Assembly (NCBI RefSeq): GCF_000515255.1
Contig: NZ_KI911559.1
Coordinates: forward strand, 2,925,660-2,989,659
Direction of reading: 5' to 3'
Length of the DNA stretch: 64,000 bases
Source: Rhodovibrio salinarum DSM 9154
GTDB taxonomy: Bacteria; Pseudomonadota; Alphaproteobacteria; Kiloniellales; Rhodovibrionaceae
Shown: piece by piece, positions 1 through 11,908 of the stretch
How positions within the stretch are numbered: the first letter of the stretch is position 1
Layout of the letters: every line of letters begins with the position of its first letter
Notes under the pieces: model-generated
The model's database searches: none
What the model was told of the DNA's origin: nothing
Seen by the model: the letters and a program-made list of their open reading frames with translations, nothing else
Made by a program: the position numbers and the translations under genes

Positions 1-765
1 GGCGAAGAAGACGTCGCCAACGCTCAAGCGCTCCCGCCCTCCGGCAGTATCGATGAGCAACGCGCCCGTTTCGTCCATGTCCTGGAACGTGCCATGAACC
101 TCCCGGTTCGGCAGGCGCACGCGCAGGGGCTGGCCCGGCTGGTGGGCATAGGTCAGCCACTGCCGGCGCAGCGGGGCGAAACCATCGTCCAGCCAGCGGT
201 TGACCCAAGCCAGGAAATGCTTCGCCCACGGCGCCAGAAGATCCTCGACGGCAACCCCGTGTCCGCTGCCTTCCCAGTGCAGCGCGGTCGCGGGAAAGGC
301 CGTCTCGTCCGGTGCGTCCGCAACGTTGACGCCCACGCCAAGGAGCAAGGCCTGAAAGCTGCCGTCGGCCCCGATCACCGTTTCCAGCAGGATGCCGGCG
401 ACTTTCCGATCGTTCACCAGCACGTCGTTCGGCCACTTCAGCCGCACCTCGGTCAAAGGCGGCATCAGGTGACCCAGCGCGTCAACCAGCGCGAGCGCGG
501 CGGCGAAGCCAAGTTGCGCGGCCTCTGCGACGGCGCAATCGGGGCGCAGGATAGCGGTGAGGTAGAGGTTGCCGCGCGGGCTACTCCAACTGCGTCCCCG
601 TCGGCCACGCCCAGCGGTTTGCTCCAGCCCCCAGACGAGCGTGCCGTCCTCGGCCGCCTCTTCGAGCACCAGACGGCGCGCCTCGTCATTCGTGCTGGAC
701 AGCGCGTCGTAAGCGCGCAGCCGGTAGGCCGGCGGGAGTTTGAGCGTGCGCGACGCCTCGTTCAT
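1..765 (-). CDS. birA: Biotin--[acetyl-CoA-carboxylase] ligase (partial, C-terminus off the window)
   Basis: BirA attaches biotin to the carrier protein of acetyl-CoA carboxylase in the cytoplasm. Reading the minus strand from ATG at 765 gives 255 uninterrupted codons to the window edge. They contain the family landmarks: an STNDEA segment near residue 25, the biotin-binding motif GRGRRGRSW near residue 60, then LKWPNDV and KVAGILLE. The frame is still open at GDVFFA, which is close to where such proteins normally end, so only a few residues are missing. There is no N-terminal helix-turn-helix, so it looks like a ligase only and not a biotin-operon repressor. Its ATG overlaps the nuoN stop as ATGA, which implies translational coupling to the nuo operon. 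This arrangement is common in alphaproteobacteria. Confidence 0.93.
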   Translation of the reverse strand, partial: MNEASRTLKLPPAYRLRAYDALSSTNDEARRLVLEEAAEDGTLVWGLEQTAGRGRRGRSWSSPRGNLYLTAILRPDCAVAEAAQLGFAAALALVDALGHLMPPLTEVRLKWPNDVLVNDRKVAGILLETVIGADGSFQALLLGVGVNVADAPDETAFPATALHWEGSGHGVAVEDLLAPWAKHFLAWVNRWLDDGFAPLRRQWLTYAHQPGQPLRVRLPNREVHGTFQDMDETGALLIDTAGGRERLSVGDVFFA

Positions 766-2216
766 CCAGCCGCCAGGAGGGACGATGCCGCCGCCTCGGC
801 TCCGGCGACGATCGGCGACGGGAAGACGAAGAACAGCAAGGTAATCACGCCCGAGGCGCCCATAATCAGGCTCATCTCCCGGCCGAACGGCTGATCGAAG
901 CTCTCCGCCGGCTCATCGAAGTACATCAGCTTGACGATCCGCAGATAGTAGAACGCGCCGATCACGCTGGACAGCACGCCGACCACCGCAAGCGTGTACA
1001 GCTCCGCCTCGATCGCCGCGAGGAAGACGTACAGCTTGGAGAAGAAGCCGGCCAGCGGCGGGATACCCGCCATGGAGAACATGAAGATGCCCATGGCCAG
1101 CGCCATCATCGGATGCGTCCGGGAAAGGCCGCGCAGATCGTCGATGTTCTCCACCATCCGGTCCTTCTGGCGCATGCACAGAATCACCGCGAAGGTGCCA
1201 AGGTTCATGAACAGGTAGATCGCCAGGTAGATCGCCAGACCACGCACCCCGGCCTCGGTCCCGGATGCCAGACCGATCAGCGCGTAGCCGACGTGACCGA
1301 TCGAGGAATAGGCCATCAGGCGCTTGATGTTGGTCTGGCTGATCGCCGCCAGCGCGCCCAACACCATCGACAATAGCGAGATCGCGACCACGACCTGCTG
1401 CCACTGTGCCACCAGATCGGCGAACGGCCCCATCAGGACGCGGACGAACAGCGCCATCGCGGCGATCTTGGGCGCACTGGCGAAGAACGCGGTGACCGGG
1501 GTAGGCGCGCCCTCGTAGACGTCCGGCGTCCACATGTGGAACGGCACGCCGCCGACCTTGAACGCCAAGCCGGCCATGATGAATACGACGCCCACGATCA
1601 GGCCGATCGACGGCACCTCGCCCGCCTGCGCGGCCTGCTGCAGAATCTCCGCCAGGGTGACGAAGTTGGTCGTGCCGGCGAAGCCGTACACCAGCGAGCT
1701 GCCGTAGAGCAGCATACCCGAGGACAGCGCCCCCAGGACGAAGTACTTCAGGCCGGACTCGGTGGAACGCAGCGTATCGCGCCGGAACGCGGCGATGACG
1801 TAGAGGCTCAGGCTCTGCAGTTCCAGGCCGATGTAGAGGCTGATCAGGTCGTTCGCCGACACCATCATCATCATGCCGACGGTGGCGAACAGCATCAGCA
1901 CGGGGAACTCGAAACGGGCCATATTCTCCCGTTCGATGAACCGCCACGCCATGATCAGGCTGACCGTCGAACCGACCAGGATCAGCCCCTTCATGAAGTT
2001 GCCGAAGCCGTCGCGCACGAACAGCCCGCCGAACGCCAACTCGCGGGCGCTTGGCTGGGTCCAGACCAGCGCGAAGGTGATCACGGTCGCCAACGCCGCC
2101 AGCGACAGCACCACCCCGGTCGGGTTGCCCTGCCGGAAGACGCCCACCATCAAAAGCGCGATGGCGCTTAGCAGCAGAAACAGCTCCGGAGCGATCGTGG
2201 CCAGATCGTAGGTCAT
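762..2216 (-). CDS. nuoN: NADH-quinone oxidoreductase subunit N
   Basis: NuoN is one of three antiporter-like proton-pumping subunits of the complex I membrane arm. The 484-residue product is hydrophobic throughout, with about 14 membrane segments. It has the family signature around [15 protein letters not shown] and a conserved lysine in the pumping channel ([10 protein letters not shown], residues about 220-230). The length is normal. It lies 34 bp after nuoM and overlaps birA by four bases. It is the last nuo gene of the operon. Confidence 0.97.
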   Translation of the reverse strand: MTYDLATIAPELFLLLSAIALLMVGVFRQGNPTGVVLSLAALATVITFALVWTQPSARELAFGGLFVRDGFGNFMKGLILVGSTVSLIMAWRFIERENMARFEFPVLMLFATVGMMMMVSANDLISLYIGLELQSLSLYVIAAFRRDTLRSTESGLKYFVLGALSSGMLLYGSSLVYGFAGTTNFVTLAEILQQAAQAGEVPSIGLIVGVVFIMAGLAFKVGGVPFHMWTPDVYEGAPTPVTAFFASAPKIAAMALFVRVLMGPFADLVAQWQQVVVAISLLSMVLGALAAISQTNIKRLMAYSSIGHVGYALIGLASGTEAGVRGLAIYLAIYLFMNLGTFAVILCMRQKDRMVENIDDLRGLSRTHPMMALAMGIFMFSMAGIPPLAGFFSKLYVFLAAIEAELYTLAVVGVLSSVIGAFYYLRIVKLMYFDEPAESFDQPFGREMSLIMGASGVITLLFFVFPSPIVAGAEAAASSLLAAG

Positions 2217-2250
2217 GTGCGCGTTATGCCTCTCGCCGCGATGCGGACCG

Positions 2251-3780
2251 TCAGTTGCCGGACCAGAGGGTGGCCAGGCTCGGGGTATCGGCGTCCGCCA
2301 GGGCCTGTTGATAGTTCGAGATCAGGTTTTCGACGCTGGGCGCCATCACGTCCAGGAAGCTGACCGGATAGATGCCCATCCACAGCACCAGCACGGCCAG
2401 GGGCGCGAACACCGCCTTCTCCCGCCAGCTCAGGTCCGTGATCTTCATCAGCTTCTCCTTGGTCAGCTTGCCGAAGATCACCCGGCGGTAGAGCACCAGC
2501 ATGTAAGCCGCGCCCAGCACCATGCCGGTGGCGACCAGCAACCCGACCCAGGTGTTCACCTGGAAGGCTCCGACGATCACCAGGAACTCGCCGATGAAGC
2601 CGCTGGTTCCCGGCAGACCGACGCTGGCCAGCATGAACAGCATGAACAGCAGGGCGTAGTTCGGCATCCGGTGCACCAGCCCGCCGTAAGCGTCGATCCG
2701 GCGCGTGTGGATGCGGTCGTAGATCACGCCAACGATCAGGAACAGCGCGGCCGAGACGACGCCGTGCGAGAGCATCTGGAAGATCGCGCCCTCCATGCCC
2801 TGCTGCGTCAGGGTGAAGATGCCGGCGGTGACGTAACCCATGTGCGCCACCGAGGAGTAGGCGATCAGCTTCTTCATGTCCTCCTGCGCCAGCGCGACCA
2901 GGGAGGTGTAGATGATCGCCACCACCGACAGCGCGAAGATCAGCGGCGCGAACAGCGCGGTCGCCTCGGGCAGCATCGGCACCGAGAAGCGCAGGAACCC
3001 ATAAGCGCCCATCTTCAGGAGCACGCCCGCCAGGATCACCGACCCGGCCGTCGGCGCCTCGACGTGGGCGTCCGGCAACCAAGTATGCACCGGCCACATC
3101 GGCACCTTCACCGCAAACGAGGCGAAGAAGGCAAGCCACAGCCAGAACTGCATCTCCGGCGAGATGCCGGCGCCGGCCAGCAAGGTCGGGATGTCGGTCG
3201 TGCCGGTCTGGAAGTAGATCGCCAGGATCGCCAGCAGCATCAACACCGAGCCGGCGAGCGTGAACAGGAAGAACTTGAACGCCGAGTAGACGCGCCGCGG
3301 GCCGCCCCAGACACCGATGATCAGGAACATCGGGATCAGGACGCCCTCGAAGAACATGTAGAACAGCACCAGGTCGAGTGCGCAGAACATCCCGACCATC
3401 AGCGTTTCCAGCACGAGGAAGGCGATCATGTACTCCTTCACCCGCTGCTGGATGGCGTCCCACGACGCCAGCACGCAGATCGGGGTGAGCAGCGTCGACA
3501 AGAGGACGAACATCATCGAGATGCCGTCCACGCCCATGTGATAGGTGATCCCGAATTGCGGGATCCAGGGCGCCTCTTCCACGAACTGGAAGGCCGCGGT
3601 GCCGCGATCGAACCCGAACCAGACGAACAGCGACAGTACGAAGGTGATCAGCGAAGTCCACAGCGCCACATAGCGGGCGTTGCGCGCGATCACGTCCGGT
3701 TCGCCGCGGATCATCAGGATGAAGCCCGCGCCCACCAGCGGCAAAAACGTGACGAGCGAGAGCAGTGGCCAGCCGTGCAT
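2251..3780 (-). CDS. nuoM: NADH-quinone oxidoreductase subunit M
   Basis: NuoM is the second antiporter-like subunit of the complex I membrane arm. The 509-residue protein has about 14 membrane segments. The conserved [30 protein letters not shown] stretch (split here: [16 protein letters not shown], then [11 protein letters not shown]) carries the channel lysine. A conserved glutamate in the [10 protein letters not shown] segment marks an earlier helix. It starts 5 bp after the nuoL stop, so tight co-translation is likely. Length and order match other alphaproteobacterial nuo operons. Confidence 0.97.
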   Translation of the reverse strand: MHGWPLLSLVTFLPLVGAGFILMIRGEPDVIARNARYVALWTSLITFVLSLFVWFGFDRGTAAFQFVEEAPWIPQFGITYHMGVDGISMMFVLLSTLLTPICVLASWDAIQQRVKEYMIAFLVLETLMVGMFCALDLVLFYMFFEGVLIPMFLIIGVWGGPRRVYSAFKFFLFTLAGSVLMLLAILAIYFQTGTTDIPTLLAGAGISPEMQFWLWLAFFASFAVKVPMWPVHTWLPDAHVEAPTAGSVILAGVLLKMGAYGFLRFSVPMLPEATALFAPLIFALSVVAIIYTSLVALAQEDMKKLIAYSSVAHMGYVTAGIFTLTQQGMEGAIFQMLSHGVVSAALFLIVGVIYDRIHTRRIDAYGGLVHRMPNYALLFMLFMLASVGLPGTSGFIGEFLVIVGAFQVNTWVGLLVATGMVLGAAYMLVLYRRVIFGKLTKEKLMKITDLSWREKAVFAPLAVLVLWMGIYPVSFLDVMAPSVENLISNYQQALADADTPSLATLWSGN

Positions 3781-3785
3781 CGCGC

Positions 3786-5714
3786 TTATCCGATCTGCGT
3801 GACGAGATACCAGGTGACGAACACCACGACGCCCGCGAGCATCACGAACGCGTAGTGGTAGAGATAGCCGGTCTGCAGCCGGCTGGTCCGCCGGGACAAG
3901 CGGCTGGTCAGCGCGGAGATGCCGTCCGGCCCGTAGCCGTCGATCACCGCGCCGTCACCGCTCTTCCAGAAGACGTTGCCGAGCACGCCCGCCGGGCGCA
4001 CGAACAGGAAGTTGTACAGTTCGTCGAAGTACCACTTGTTGTAGACGAACAGCCACACCGGCCTGATCGCACTGACCAGACGGCCCGGCAGGTCGGGCTT
4101 GGCGATGTACATCAGGTAGGCGAGCCCGATGCCGGAGAGCCCCATCAGGAGCGGCAGGAGCTTAACCCACAGCGGCACATGGTGCGCCTCGTGGATCACG
4201 TCGTGCTCGCCCTGAACGATGCTCGCGCCCCAGAACGCCATGCGACCGTCGCCGACGAACGCCTCGTAGCCCAGCCAGCCGGCCAGCACCGCGCCGACCG
4301 AGAGCACGACCAGCGGCCCCAGCATGACCCATGGGCTCTCGTGGGCGTGGTCGAGCACCTTCTTCGGCGCGCGGCTCTTGCCGTGGAAGGTCATGAACAG
4401 CAGCCGCCAGGAGTAGAAGGCGGTCATGAAGGCGGCCAGGATGCCCATCCAGAAGGCGAACTGCCCGGCCCCGCCGTGCGCCGCCCAGGCGGCCTCCAGC
4501 ACGATGTCCTTGGAGAAGTACCCGGCGAACGGCGGCAGGCCGGCGAGCGCCAGGCTGCCGATCCACATCATCGCATAGGTGTAGGGAATCACGCGCCAGA
4601 TGCCACCCATCTTCCGCATGTCCTGTTCCTCGTGCATGGCGTGGATCACCGAGCCCGCGCCGAGGAACAGCAGCGCCTTGAAGAAGGCGTGCGTCATCAG
4701 GTGGAAGATCGCCGCCCCGTAAGCCGACACGCCGATCGCGAACATCATGTAGCCGAGCTGCGAGCAGGTGGAGTAGGCGATCACCCGCTTGATGTCGTTC
4801 TGCGCCATGCCGATCGTCGCAGCGAAGAACGCCGTGGCCGCGCCAACCACCGTGATCAGCGTCAGCGCCACCGGCGCGTACTCCAGGATCGGGGAGACCC
4901 GGCAGAGCATGAAGATGCCCGCCGTCACCATCGTGGCGGCGTGGATCAGCGCGGAAACCGGGGTCGGGCCCTCCATCGCGTCCGGCAGCCAGGTGTGAAG
5001 GCCGAGCTGAGCCGATTTCCCCATCGCGCCGATGAACAGCAGGATGCCGACGACGTCCAGCGCGCTCGCATCCATGCCGAGGAAGGTGAAGGTGCTGTCC
5101 GCCAAGTCTGGAGCGGCCGCGAACGCGCCGTCGAAGGTCACCGCGCCGGTCAGGAAGAACACCGCCGCGATGCCGAGCGCGAAGCCAACGTCGCCGATGC
5201 GGTTCACCAGGAAAGCCTTGATCGCCGCGGCATTGGCGCTCGGCCGGTCGTACCAGAACCCGATCAACAGGTAGGAGGCGACACCGACACCTTCCCAGCC
5301 GAAGAACAGCTGCACGAAGTTGTCCGCCGTCGCCAGCATCAGCATGAAGAAGGTGAACAGCGACAGGTAGCTGAAGAAGCGCGGCTTGGAGGGGTCGTGC
5401 TCCATGTAGCCGACGGAATAGATGTGCACCATCGCCGAGACGACGGTGACGACCGCCAGCATGACCGCGCTCAACGTGTCCATGCGCAGCGCCCAACTGA
5501 GCTCGAAGCTGCCGGAATCGATCCAGGTGAACAGCTCCGTCGTGCGCACATTGCCAGCGACCGCGACGTCGAAGAACACGATGATGGCCAGCAGCGCCGA
5601 CAGCAGCATGGGTGCGATGGTCGCGATCTGGGCCCCGCGGTCGCCCAATTGGCGGGCGAACAAACCGGCGAGGATGGCCCCGATCAGCGGCAGGAAGACG
5701 GCGACGACCTCCAT
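3786..5714 (-). CDS. nuoL: NADH-quinone oxidoreductase subunit L
   Basis: NuoL is the distal, largest antiporter-like subunit of complex I. It has the long C-terminal lateral helix that clamps the membrane arm. The 642-residue product has the expected length. The proton-antiporter core includes [20 protein letters not shown] (around residue 230) and [16 protein letters not shown]. The C-terminal 150 residues are less hydrophobic and end in a final membrane helix, as in the family. The gene lies 7 bp downstream of nuoK. Confidence 0.97.
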   Translation of the reverse strand: MEVVAVFLPLIGAILAGLFARQLGDRGAQIATIAPMLLSALLAIIVFFDVAVAGNVRTTELFTWIDSGSFELSWALRMDTLSAVMLAVVTVVSAMVHIYSVGYMEHDPSKPRFFSYLSLFTFFMLMLATADNFVQLFFGWEGVGVASYLLIGFWYDRPSANAAAIKAFLVNRIGDVGFALGIAAVFFLTGAVTFDGAFAAAPDLADSTFTFLGMDASALDVVGILLFIGAMGKSAQLGLHTWLPDAMEGPTPVSALIHAATMVTAGIFMLCRVSPILEYAPVALTLITVVGAATAFFAATIGMAQNDIKRVIAYSTCSQLGYMMFAIGVSAYGAAIFHLMTHAFFKALLFLGAGSVIHAMHEEQDMRKMGGIWRVIPYTYAMMWIGSLALAGLPPFAGYFSKDIVLEAAWAAHGGAGQFAFWMGILAAFMTAFYSWRLLFMTFHGKSRAPKKVLDHAHESPWVMLGPLVVLSVGAVLAGWLGYEAFVGDGRMAFWGASIVQGEHDVIHEAHHVPLWVKLLPLLMGLSGIGLAYLMYIAKPDLPGRLVSAIRPVWLFVYNKWYFDELYNFLFVRPAGVLGNVFWKSGDGAVIDGYGPDGISALTSRLSRRTSRLQTGYLYHYAFVMLAGVVVFVTWYLVTQIG

Positions 5715-5721
5715 GGCTGCC

Positions 5722-6033
5722 CTAGCCCTTCATCATGTTGATGTCTTCCACCGCGATCGAGCCGCGGTTGCGGAAGTAGATCACCAGGATCGCCAAGCCG
5801 ATCGCCGCCTCGGCGGCCGCCACGGTGAGCACGAACATCGCGAACACCTGTCCGACCAGATCGTTCAGATGGGTCGAAAAAGCGACCAGATTGATGTTCA
5901 CCGCCAGCAGCATCAGCTCGATCGACATCAGAATGACGATCACGTTCTTGCGGTTCAGGAAGATCCCGAAGATCCCCAACGTGAACAGGATCGCCGCCAC
6001 GCTGAGGTAATGCGACAGACCGATCTCCAGCAT
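5722..6033 (-). CDS. nuoK: NADH-quinone oxidoreductase subunit K
   Basis: NuoK is a small three-helix subunit (103 residues) of the complex I membrane arm. Conserved glutamates in the helices [13 protein letters not shown] and [12 protein letters not shown] belong to the proton path. A longer open frame runs upstream through nuoJ in another phase. I chose the ATG at 6033 because it gives the standard NuoK N-terminus ([11 protein letters not shown]) and overlaps the nuoJ stop by one base (TAATG), a classic coupling junction. Confidence 0.97.
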   Translation of the reverse strand: MLEIGLSHYLSVAAILFTLGIFGIFLNRKNVIVILMSIELMLLAVNINLVAFSTHLNDLVGQVFAMFVLTVAAAEAAIGLAILVIYFRNRGSIAVEDINMMKG

Positions 6034-6647
6034 TAGACGCCGCTCCCCGACTGGACCTTCTTGACTTCCACCGATTCGTCGACTGTGCGGAAGGACTGCT
6101 CGCGCAGGTTCTGCCGGAGCACGCCCGTACGCGTCCGCAAGGTCAGCACGATCGCGCCAACCATCGCGACCAGCAGCACGAGGCCTGCGGCCTGAAACAG
6201 GTAGACGTACTTGGTGTACAGCACTTGGCCGAGCGCAGCGGTGTTCGACACCTGCTCCGGCGGCGGGGTCGGAACCTGCGCGACCTGCGCGGCTTCGGGC
6301 GAGATCGCCCAACCGCCCAACACCATGAGCAACTCGACCAGCAGCACGAGGCCAACCAACCCGCCGATCGGCAGGTACTGCAGGAAGCCCTGGCGCATTT
6401 CGGCGACGTTGATGTTCAGCATCATCACGACGAATAGGAACAGCACCGTCACCGCACCGAGGTAGACCACGACCAGCAGCATCCCCAGGAACTCGGCGCC
6501 CATCAGGACGAACAGCCCGGCGGCGTTGAAGAACGCCAGGATCAGGAAGAGCACCGAATGCACCGGGTTGCGCGACGAGATCACCATCACCGCCGAGGCG
6601 ATGGCGACCGCCGAGAAGAGGTAGAAGCAGAGCGCCTGAATGACCAT
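6033..6647 (-). CDS. nuoJ: NADH-quinone oxidoreductase subunit J
   Basis: NuoJ is a five-helix subunit of the complex I membrane arm and contributes a pi-bulged helix near the quinone end. The 204-residue product has the signature [20 protein letters not shown] near residue 30, and [23 protein letters not shown] follows as two blocks. The charged C-terminal tail ([11 protein letters not shown]) is variable in the family. It stops on the first base of the nuoK start. A 218-bp gap separates it from nuoI. Confidence 0.97.
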   Translation of the reverse strand: MVIQALCFYLFSAVAIASAVMVISSRNPVHSVLFLILAFFNAAGLFVLMGAEFLGMLLVVVYLGAVTVLFLFVVMMLNINVAEMRQGFLQYLPIGGLVGLVLLVELLMVLGGWAISPEAAQVAQVPTPPPEQVSNTAALGQVLYTKYVYLFQAAGLVLLVAMVGAIVLTLRTRTGVLRQNLREQSFRTVDESVEVKKVQSGSGV

Positions 6648-6819
6648 GAGCGAATCTCTGAACCGAGTCTCTGTGCCGGGAGCCGGAGCGGCCCCCGTCG
6701 GTGACGGTGTCTTCTAGCGCGTGCGGCCCCTGACCGTCACGCGTTCGAGGCGGATCGACGTTTCCGGAGCCCCCTGCAAGCCGCAAACGCGCACGCGGCG
6801 CACCGGCCCGGATACGTCT

Positions 6820-6843
6820 GCGCCGGCCCTAGCGGGCCGGCGC
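6820..6843. repeat. Perfect 10-bp inverted repeat (hairpin) between nuoI and nuoJ
   Basis: GCGCCGGCCC, a TAGC loop and GGGCCGGCGC form a perfect stem 23 bp past the nuoI stop, inside the operon. No T-run follows on the minus strand, so it is more likely an mRNA stability or processing element, or a partial terminator, than a full terminator. The rest of the 218-bp gap (6648-6865) holds no gene that I can see. Confidence 0.6.
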
Positions 6844-6865
6844 GGCGTCGTTCGGCCCTTCCGGA

Positions 6866-7354
6866 TCAGCGGTAGGGCGCATCCAGCGTCAAACGCTGGG
6901 CGATCTCCTGTTCCCAGCGGTCGCCGTTCTGGAGCAGTTTCTCTTTATTGTAAAACAGCTCCTCGCGGGTCTCCGCGGCGAACTCGAAGTTCGGTCCTTC
7001 GACGATCGCATCCACCGGGCAGGCTTCCTCGCACAGCCCGCAGTAGATGCACTTCGTCATGTCGATGTCGTAGCGCGTCGTGCGGCGGCTGCCGTCCTCG
7101 CGCGGTTCGGCTTCGATGGTGATGGCGAGCGCCGGGCAGATCGCCTCGCACAGCTTGCAGGCGATACAGCGCTCTTCGCCGTTCGGGTAGCGCCGGAGCG
7201 CGTGCTCGCCGCGGAAGCGCGGGCTGATCACGCCCTTCTCGTAAGGGTAGTTCAGCGTGGTCTTGGGCTTGAACAGGTACCCGAAGGTCTTGCTCAGGCC
7301 CGAGAGCAGCTCCCACAGGAGCCAGGATCGCGCGAACCGGTCGAGGGTTGCCAT
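6866..7354 (-). CDS. nuoI: NADH-quinone oxidoreductase subunit I (8Fe-8S ferredoxin-like)
   Basis: NuoI carries clusters N6a and N6b, which pass electrons from the peripheral arm to NuoB. Both [4Fe-4S] motifs are intact: [12 protein letters not shown] and [12 protein letters not shown], spaced as in the family. The frame is open to 7405, but I prefer the ATG at 7354 ([10 protein letters not shown], 162 residues). It matches the usual length and has a GAGG-type ribosome site upstream. The extra 17 upstream residues do not look like the family. Confidence 0.96.
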   Translation of the reverse strand: MATLDRFARSWLLWELLSGLSKTFGYLFKPKTTLNYPYEKGVISPRFRGEHALRRYPNGEERCIACKLCEAICPALAITIEAEPREDGSRRTTRYDIDMTKCIYCGLCEEACPVDAIVEGPNFEFAAETREELFYNKEKLLQNGDRWEQEIAQRLTLDAPYR

Positions 7355-7520
7355 AGCGTCTTCAACCTCGTCAGTTGGCCTCGCCGCCGTGCGGTGCGCC
7401 TCCAAGCGCGGTTCCGAACGGGGGACGCGGCGGCGCCTACCATAGTCAGGCGGCCCGCCCGTGCAAGGGGGCGTCTGCCTGTGCGCCCGGCGATCGCCGA
7501 GCGGCGCAGGCAGGCCGGGA

Positions 7521-8531
7521 TTACTGCGGCAGCAGGTCGAAGGTGACCAGCACGCCAGCGGTCAGCACGACCCAGCCGAGCGATACCGGTAGGAACACCT
7601 TCCAGCCCAGCCGCATCAGCTGGTCGTAGCGATAGCGCGGCAGCGTCGCGCGCACCCAGATGAACACGAACAAGACCGCGGCGATCTTCAGCGCCAGCCA
7701 GATCTCGCCCGGCACCCAGGTGAATGGCGGTATCCACAGCGGCGGCATCCAGCCGCCCAGGAACAGGACGGAGGTGATCGCCGACAGCAGGATCATGTTC
7801 GCGTATTCGCCCAGGAAGAACAGGGCGAAGGTCATCGAGGAGTACTCGACGAAGTACCCGGCGACGAGCTCCGATTCGCCTTCCGGCAGGTCGAAGGGCG
7901 TGCGGTTCGTCTCTGCCAGGATCGAGATGAAGAAGATCACGAACATCGGCAGCAGCGGGATGGCGAACCAGAGGTTCTGCTGCGCCTCCACGATCTCCGT
8001 CAGGTTCAGCGTCCCCGCGCACAGCACGACCGAGACGATGACGAAGCCCATCGAGACTTCGTAGGACACCATCTGCGCGGCCGATCGGCAAGCGCCCAGG
8101 AACGGATACTTCGAGTTCGACGCCCAGCCGGCCATGATGATGCCGTAGACGCCGAGCGACGAAACCGCGAGGAGATAGAGCACGCCGACGTTGATGTCGG
8201 CGATCACTTGGTTCGGCCCGAAGGGAATCACCGCCCAGGCGACCAGGGCCAGCACGAAGGTCACCATCGGCGCCAGCACGAACACCACGCGGTTCGAGCC
8301 GGCCGGGAGGATGGTTTCCTTGAACAGCAGCTTGACGCCGTCGGCGAGCGGCTGCAGCAGCCCGAACGGGCCCACCACGTTGGGACCGCGGCGCAGCTGC
8401 ATGCCGGCGATCACCTTACGCTCCGCGTAGGTCAGATAGGCCACTGCGATCAGCAGCGGTACCAGAATCGCGACGATCTGCAGAACGATGTAGATCGCCG
8501 GCCAGAGATAGCCTGTCCAGAGGTCAGCCAT
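7521..8531 (-). CDS. nuoH: NADH-quinone oxidoreductase subunit H
   Basis: NuoH (336 residues, about eight membrane helices) forms much of the quinone-binding cavity at the foot of complex I. Seen here are the conserved [19 protein letters not shown] segment near residue 35, the loop [20 protein letters not shown] (around residue 210) and the C-terminal [13 protein letters not shown]. All are family hallmarks. It overlaps the nuoG end by eight bases. A 166-bp gap, containing a GC-rich imperfect hairpin at about 7471-7515, separates it from nuoI. Confidence 0.97.
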   Translation of the reverse strand: MADLWTGYLWPAIYIVLQIVAILVPLLIAVAYLTYAERKVIAGMQLRRGPNVVGPFGLLQPLADGVKLLFKETILPAGSNRVVFVLAPMVTFVLALVAWAVIPFGPNQVIADINVGVLYLLAVSSLGVYGIIMAGWASNSKYPFLGACRSAAQMVSYEVSMGFVIVSVVLCAGTLNLTEIVEAQQNLWFAIPLLPMFVIFFISILAETNRTPFDLPEGESELVAGYFVEYSSMTFALFFLGEYANMILLSAITSVLFLGGWMPPLWIPPFTWVPGEIWLALKIAAVLFVFIWVRATLPRYRYDQLMRLGWKVFLPVSLGWVVLTAGVLVTFDLLPQ

Positions 8532-10587
8532 GAGTGCCCGTCGCTTCGCGTTTCGGCAGGATGAACGCTTCCGTGCAGCGCGCCATCGTCTCGGAGTTCC
8601 GGCTGATCGGGTCGGTCATGTAGAAGTTCGCGACCGGAGAACGGAAGGGCTCGCCGCCGAGCTTACCGCTCTTGCCGAACGTCCCCCACTTGGCCGGCGC
8701 CAACTGGTCGATCCGGGCGAAGGTATCCGCCGTTTCGATCAGTTTCTGGCGCACCTGACCCAGGTTGTCATAGGGCAGCGTCTTGCCGGTGTAGGCCGAC
8801 AGTGCGCGTAGGATCGACCAGTCGTCGCGCGCTTCCCCGGGCGGGAATGCCGCCAGACGGCCGAGCTGCACGCGCCCTTCGGTGTTGACGTAGGTGCCGT
8901 TCTTCTCCGTGTAGGCCGCCCCCGGCAGGATCACATCGGCCGCGTGCGCGCCGGCATCGCCGTGATGGCCCTGGTAGATGACGAACGCCTTGTCCAGCCG
9001 GCTGGTATCCAGCTCGTCGGCGGCCAGCAGGTAGACGGTCTCGACCTCGCCCTGCTCGACGCCCGCCAGGATACCCTCGACGTCGCGGCCGCCCTTGCCG
9101 GGAACCAGACCGAGATCGAGCCCGGCGACCCGCGAGGCCGCGGTGTGCAGGACGTTGAAACCGTTCCACTCGTCCTGGACCATGCCGAAGTTCTCGGCGA
9201 TCTCGCGGCCAAGCGCGAGCACGGCCGCGCCATCCTCACGCGCCAACGCGCCCTGCCCCAGCACGATCATCGGCTTTTCGGCGTTCTTCAGCGTCTCCGC
9301 AAACGGGTGCTTGCCGTCTGCGACCTGCTGCAGCGTCTCCGGCCCCGCCCCGAGATACTCGGTCTCATAGGTCAGGTCCATCTGCTCGCCGACCACGCCA
9401 ACCTTGAAGCCGCCCTTCAGGAAGCGCTTGCGCAGGCGGGCGTTGACCATCGCCGCCTCACGCCGCGGGTTGGTGCCGACCAGCAGGCAGGCGTCCGCCT
9501 CCTCGATCCCGGCGATCGTGGTGTTGAACAGGTAGCCAGAGCGTGCCCCGTCGCCGACCTTGGCACCGTCCTGCCGGCAGTCGATGTTGGGCGAGCCCAA
9601 GGTGCCCATGAAGTCGCGCAGCGCCAACAGGCTCTCGGCGTCGCACTGATCGCCCGCGATCGCGGCGATCTGCTCACCCTTCTTGTTTTTCAGGTGCTTG
9701 GCGATCGCGGTGAACGCCTCGTCCCAACTCGCCTCTTCCAGACGGCCTTTCTTGTTGCGCACAAACGGCCGGTCGAGGCGCTGCCGGCGCAGGCCGTCGC
9801 AAGCGTGGCGCGTCTTGTCGTCGATCCACTCCTCGTTGACGTCCTCGTGCAGGCGCGGCAGCACGCGCATCACGTCACGCCCGCGAGTGTCGACGCGGAT
9901 GTTGGAGCCGACCGCGTCCATGACGTCGATCGACGGTGTCTTGCGCAGCTCCCACGGCCGGGCGGAGAAGGCGTAGGGGCGCGAGGTCAGCGCACCGACC
10001 GGGCAGATGTCGACCAGATTGCCGGAGAGTTCGCTGTTGATCGCGCGCTCCAGCGTACTGATCTCCATGTGCTCGCCGCGCCCGATCGCGCCGATCTCCT
10101 CGACGCCCGCCACCTCGGCGGCGAAACGGATGCAGCGGGTACAGTGGATGCAGCGGGTCATGATCGTCTTGATCAGCGGACCCATCTCCTTCTCCGGCAC
10201 CGCGCGCTTGTTCTCCTCGAAGCGCGAGCGGTCGAAGCCGTAGGCCATCGCCTGGTCCTGCAGATCGCACTCACCGCCCTGATCGCAGATCGGGCAATCC
10301 AGCGGGTGGTTGATCAGCAGGAATTCCATGACCCCGCGCCGGGCCTTCCGGACCATCTCGGTATCGGTCCAGATCTTCATGCCGTCTTGCGCCGGCATAT
10401 GGCAGGACGCGATCGGCTTCGGCGAGCGCTCCATTTCCACCAGGCACATCCGGCAGTTGCCGGCGATCGACAGGCGCTCGTGGTAGCAGAAGCGCGGGAT
10501 CTCCTGGCCAGCGATCTCGCAGGCCTGCAGGACGTTGACGCCCTGCGGGACCGTCACTTCCTTGCCGTCTATCTCCAGGGTAGGCAT
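8524..10587 (-). CDS. nuoG: NADH-quinone oxidoreductase subunit G
   Basis: NuoG (687 residues) is the largest peripheral-arm subunit and carries several iron-sulfur clusters. At the N-terminus are the [2Fe-2S] ligands ([15 protein letters not shown]), a [14 protein letters not shown] motif and the His/Cys ligands around [11 protein letters not shown] molybdopterin-oxidoreductase-like domain that has lost its cofactor follows. The open frame extends 45 codons further upstream into nuoF. The ATG at 10587 gives the standard [11 protein letters not shown] start. Confidence 0.97.
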   Translation of the reverse strand: MPTLEIDGKEVTVPQGVNVLQACEIAGQEIPRFCYHERLSIAGNCRMCLVEMERSPKPIASCHMPAQDGMKIWTDTEMVRKARRGVMEFLLINHPLDCPICDQGGECDLQDQAMAYGFDRSRFEENKRAVPEKEMGPLIKTIMTRCIHCTRCIRFAAEVAGVEEIGAIGRGEHMEISTLERAINSELSGNLVDICPVGALTSRPYAFSARPWELRKTPSIDVMDAVGSNIRVDTRGRDVMRVLPRLHEDVNEEWIDDKTRHACDGLRRQRLDRPFVRNKKGRLEEASWDEAFTAIAKHLKNKKGEQIAAIAGDQCDAESLLALRDFMGTLGSPNIDCRQDGAKVGDGARSGYLFNTTIAGIEEADACLLVGTNPRREAAMVNARLRKRFLKGGFKVGVVGEQMDLTYETEYLGAGPETLQQVADGKHPFAETLKNAEKPMIVLGQGALAREDGAAVLALGREIAENFGMVQDEWNGFNVLHTAASRVAGLDLGLVPGKGGRDVEGILAGVEQGEVETVYLLAADELDTSRLDKAFVIYQGHHGDAGAHAADVILPGAAYTEKNGTYVNTEGRVQLGRLAAFPPGEARDDWSILRALSAYTGKTLPYDNLGQVRQKLIETADTFARIDQLAPAKWGTFGKSGKLGGEPFRSPVANFYMTDPISRNSETMARCTEAFILPKREATGTHG

Positions 10588-10597
10588 GACGTGGTCC

Positions 10598-11905
10598 TTA
10601 CTCCGCGGCGGTGGCCATGCTGCTGGCCCGCTTGCCGTGCTTGCGCTTGTATTCGACGATCCGGTCTTCCAGTTCGGGCCGGAAGTGGCGGAGCAGCCCC
10701 TGGATCGGCCAGGCAGCCGCATCGCCCAGGGCGCAAATGGTGTGGCCCTCGACTTCCTTGCTGACGTCCCAGAGCTTGTCGATCTCGTCGATCTCGGCCC
10801 GGCCCTGCACCATCCGGGTCATCACCCGCCACATCCAGCCGGTGCCCTCCCGGCAGGGCGTGCACTGGCCGCAGCTTTCGTGCTTGTAGAACAGGGAAAT
10901 CCGGCAGATTGCGTCGATGATGTCGGCGGACTTGTCGATCACAATCACCGCCGCCGTGCCGAGGCCCGTGCGCGAATCCTTCAGCGCGTCGAAGTCCATC
11001 AACTGGTTGTCGGCGATCGACTTGGGGATCAGCGGCACCGACGAGCCGCCCGGAATCACCGCCTGCAGGTTTTCCCAGCCGCCGCGCACGCCCCCGGCGT
11101 GCTTTTCGATCAGATCCTTGAGCGGAATGCTCATGGATTCCTCGACATTGCACGGCTGGTTCACATGGCCGGAGATGCAGAAGACCTTGGTCCCCGTATT
11201 CTTCGGCCGGCCGATCCCGGTCCACCACTCCACGCCGCGACGCAGGATCTCCGGGGCGACCGCGATGGTCTCGACGTTGTTGACCGTCGTCGGACAGCCA
11301 TAGATCCCGACCTGCGCCGGGAACGGCGGCTTCAGGCGCGGCATGCCCTTTTTGCCTTCCAGGCTTTCCAGCAGCGCCGTCTCCTCGCCGCAGATGTAGG
11401 CGCCTGCGCCGCGATGGACGTAGATGTCGAAGGCGTAACCGGAGCCGCAAGTATTGTCGCCGATCAGGCCCGCGTCATAGGCCTCCTGGACGGCTTCTTC
11501 CAGATGATTGGCTTCAAGCCAGAACTCGCCGCGGATGTAGATGTAAGCCGCGCGCGCGCCCATGGCGAAGCCGGCGACCACACACCCCTCGAGCAGGCGG
11601 TGCGGGTCGTAGCGCATGATCTCCCGGTCCTTGCAGGTGCCGGGCTCGGATTCGTCGGCGTTGACCACAAGATAGCTGGGCCGCGGATCGTCCTTGGGCA
11701 TGAACGACCACTTCATGCCGGCCGGGAAGCCGGCACCGCCGCGCCCGCGCAGTTCGGAGTCCTTGACCTTCTGCAGCAGCGTGTCGCGGCCCATGGCGAG
11801 CATGTCACCGGTGCCCATCCACACGCCGCGCTTCTTGGCGCCGGCCAGCTTCCAGTCGTACTGGCCGTACAGGTTGGTAAAGATGCGGTCCTTGTCCTGC
11901 AGCAT
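10598..11905 (-). CDS. nuoF: NADH-quinone oxidoreductase subunit F
   Basis: NuoF (435 residues) binds NADH and FMN and carries cluster N3, making it the electron entry point of complex I. The glycine-rich nucleotide/FMN motif [15 protein letters not shown] lies near residue 55. The [4Fe-4S] motif [12 protein letters not shown] lies near residue 350, with its fourth cysteine in [12 protein letters not shown]. It lies 3 bp from nuoE and 10 bp from nuoG. Confidence 0.98.
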   Translation of the reverse strand: MLQDKDRIFTNLYGQYDWKLAGAKKRGVWMGTGDMLAMGRDTLLQKVKDSELRGRGGAGFPAGMKWSFMPKDDPRPSYLVVNADESEPGTCKDREIMRYDPHRLLEGCVVAGFAMGARAAYIYIRGEFWLEANHLEEAVQEAYDAGLIGDNTCGSGYAFDIYVHRGAGAYICGEETALLESLEGKKGMPRLKPPFPAQVGIYGCPTTVNNVETIAVAPEILRRGVEWWTGIGRPKNTGTKVFCISGHVNQPCNVEESMSIPLKDLIEKHAGGVRGGWENLQAVIPGGSSVPLIPKSIADNQLMDFDALKDSRTGLGTAAVIVIDKSADIIDAICRISLFYKHESCGQCTPCREGTGWMWRVMTRMVQGRAEIDEIDKLWDVSKEVEGHTICALGDAAAWPIQGLLRHFRPELEDRIVEYKRKHGKRASSMATAAE

Positions 11906-11908
11906 GCT

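Noticed and set aside
2215-3855. Long rightward open frame (546 codons) opposite nuoM
   Set aside because: The product is rich in His, Arg, Gln and Asp without domains. The opposite strand encodes an unmistakable NuoM. This is a high-GC antisense shadow.
3765-5741. Long rightward open frame (658 codons) opposite nuoL
   Set aside because: Same reason: it is antisense to nuoL, with Arg/His/Gln-rich noise composition.
5722-6786. Apparent 354-residue NuoK with a long N-terminal extension
   Set aside because: The extension is the out-of-phase reading of nuoJ. Standard NuoK starts at 6033.
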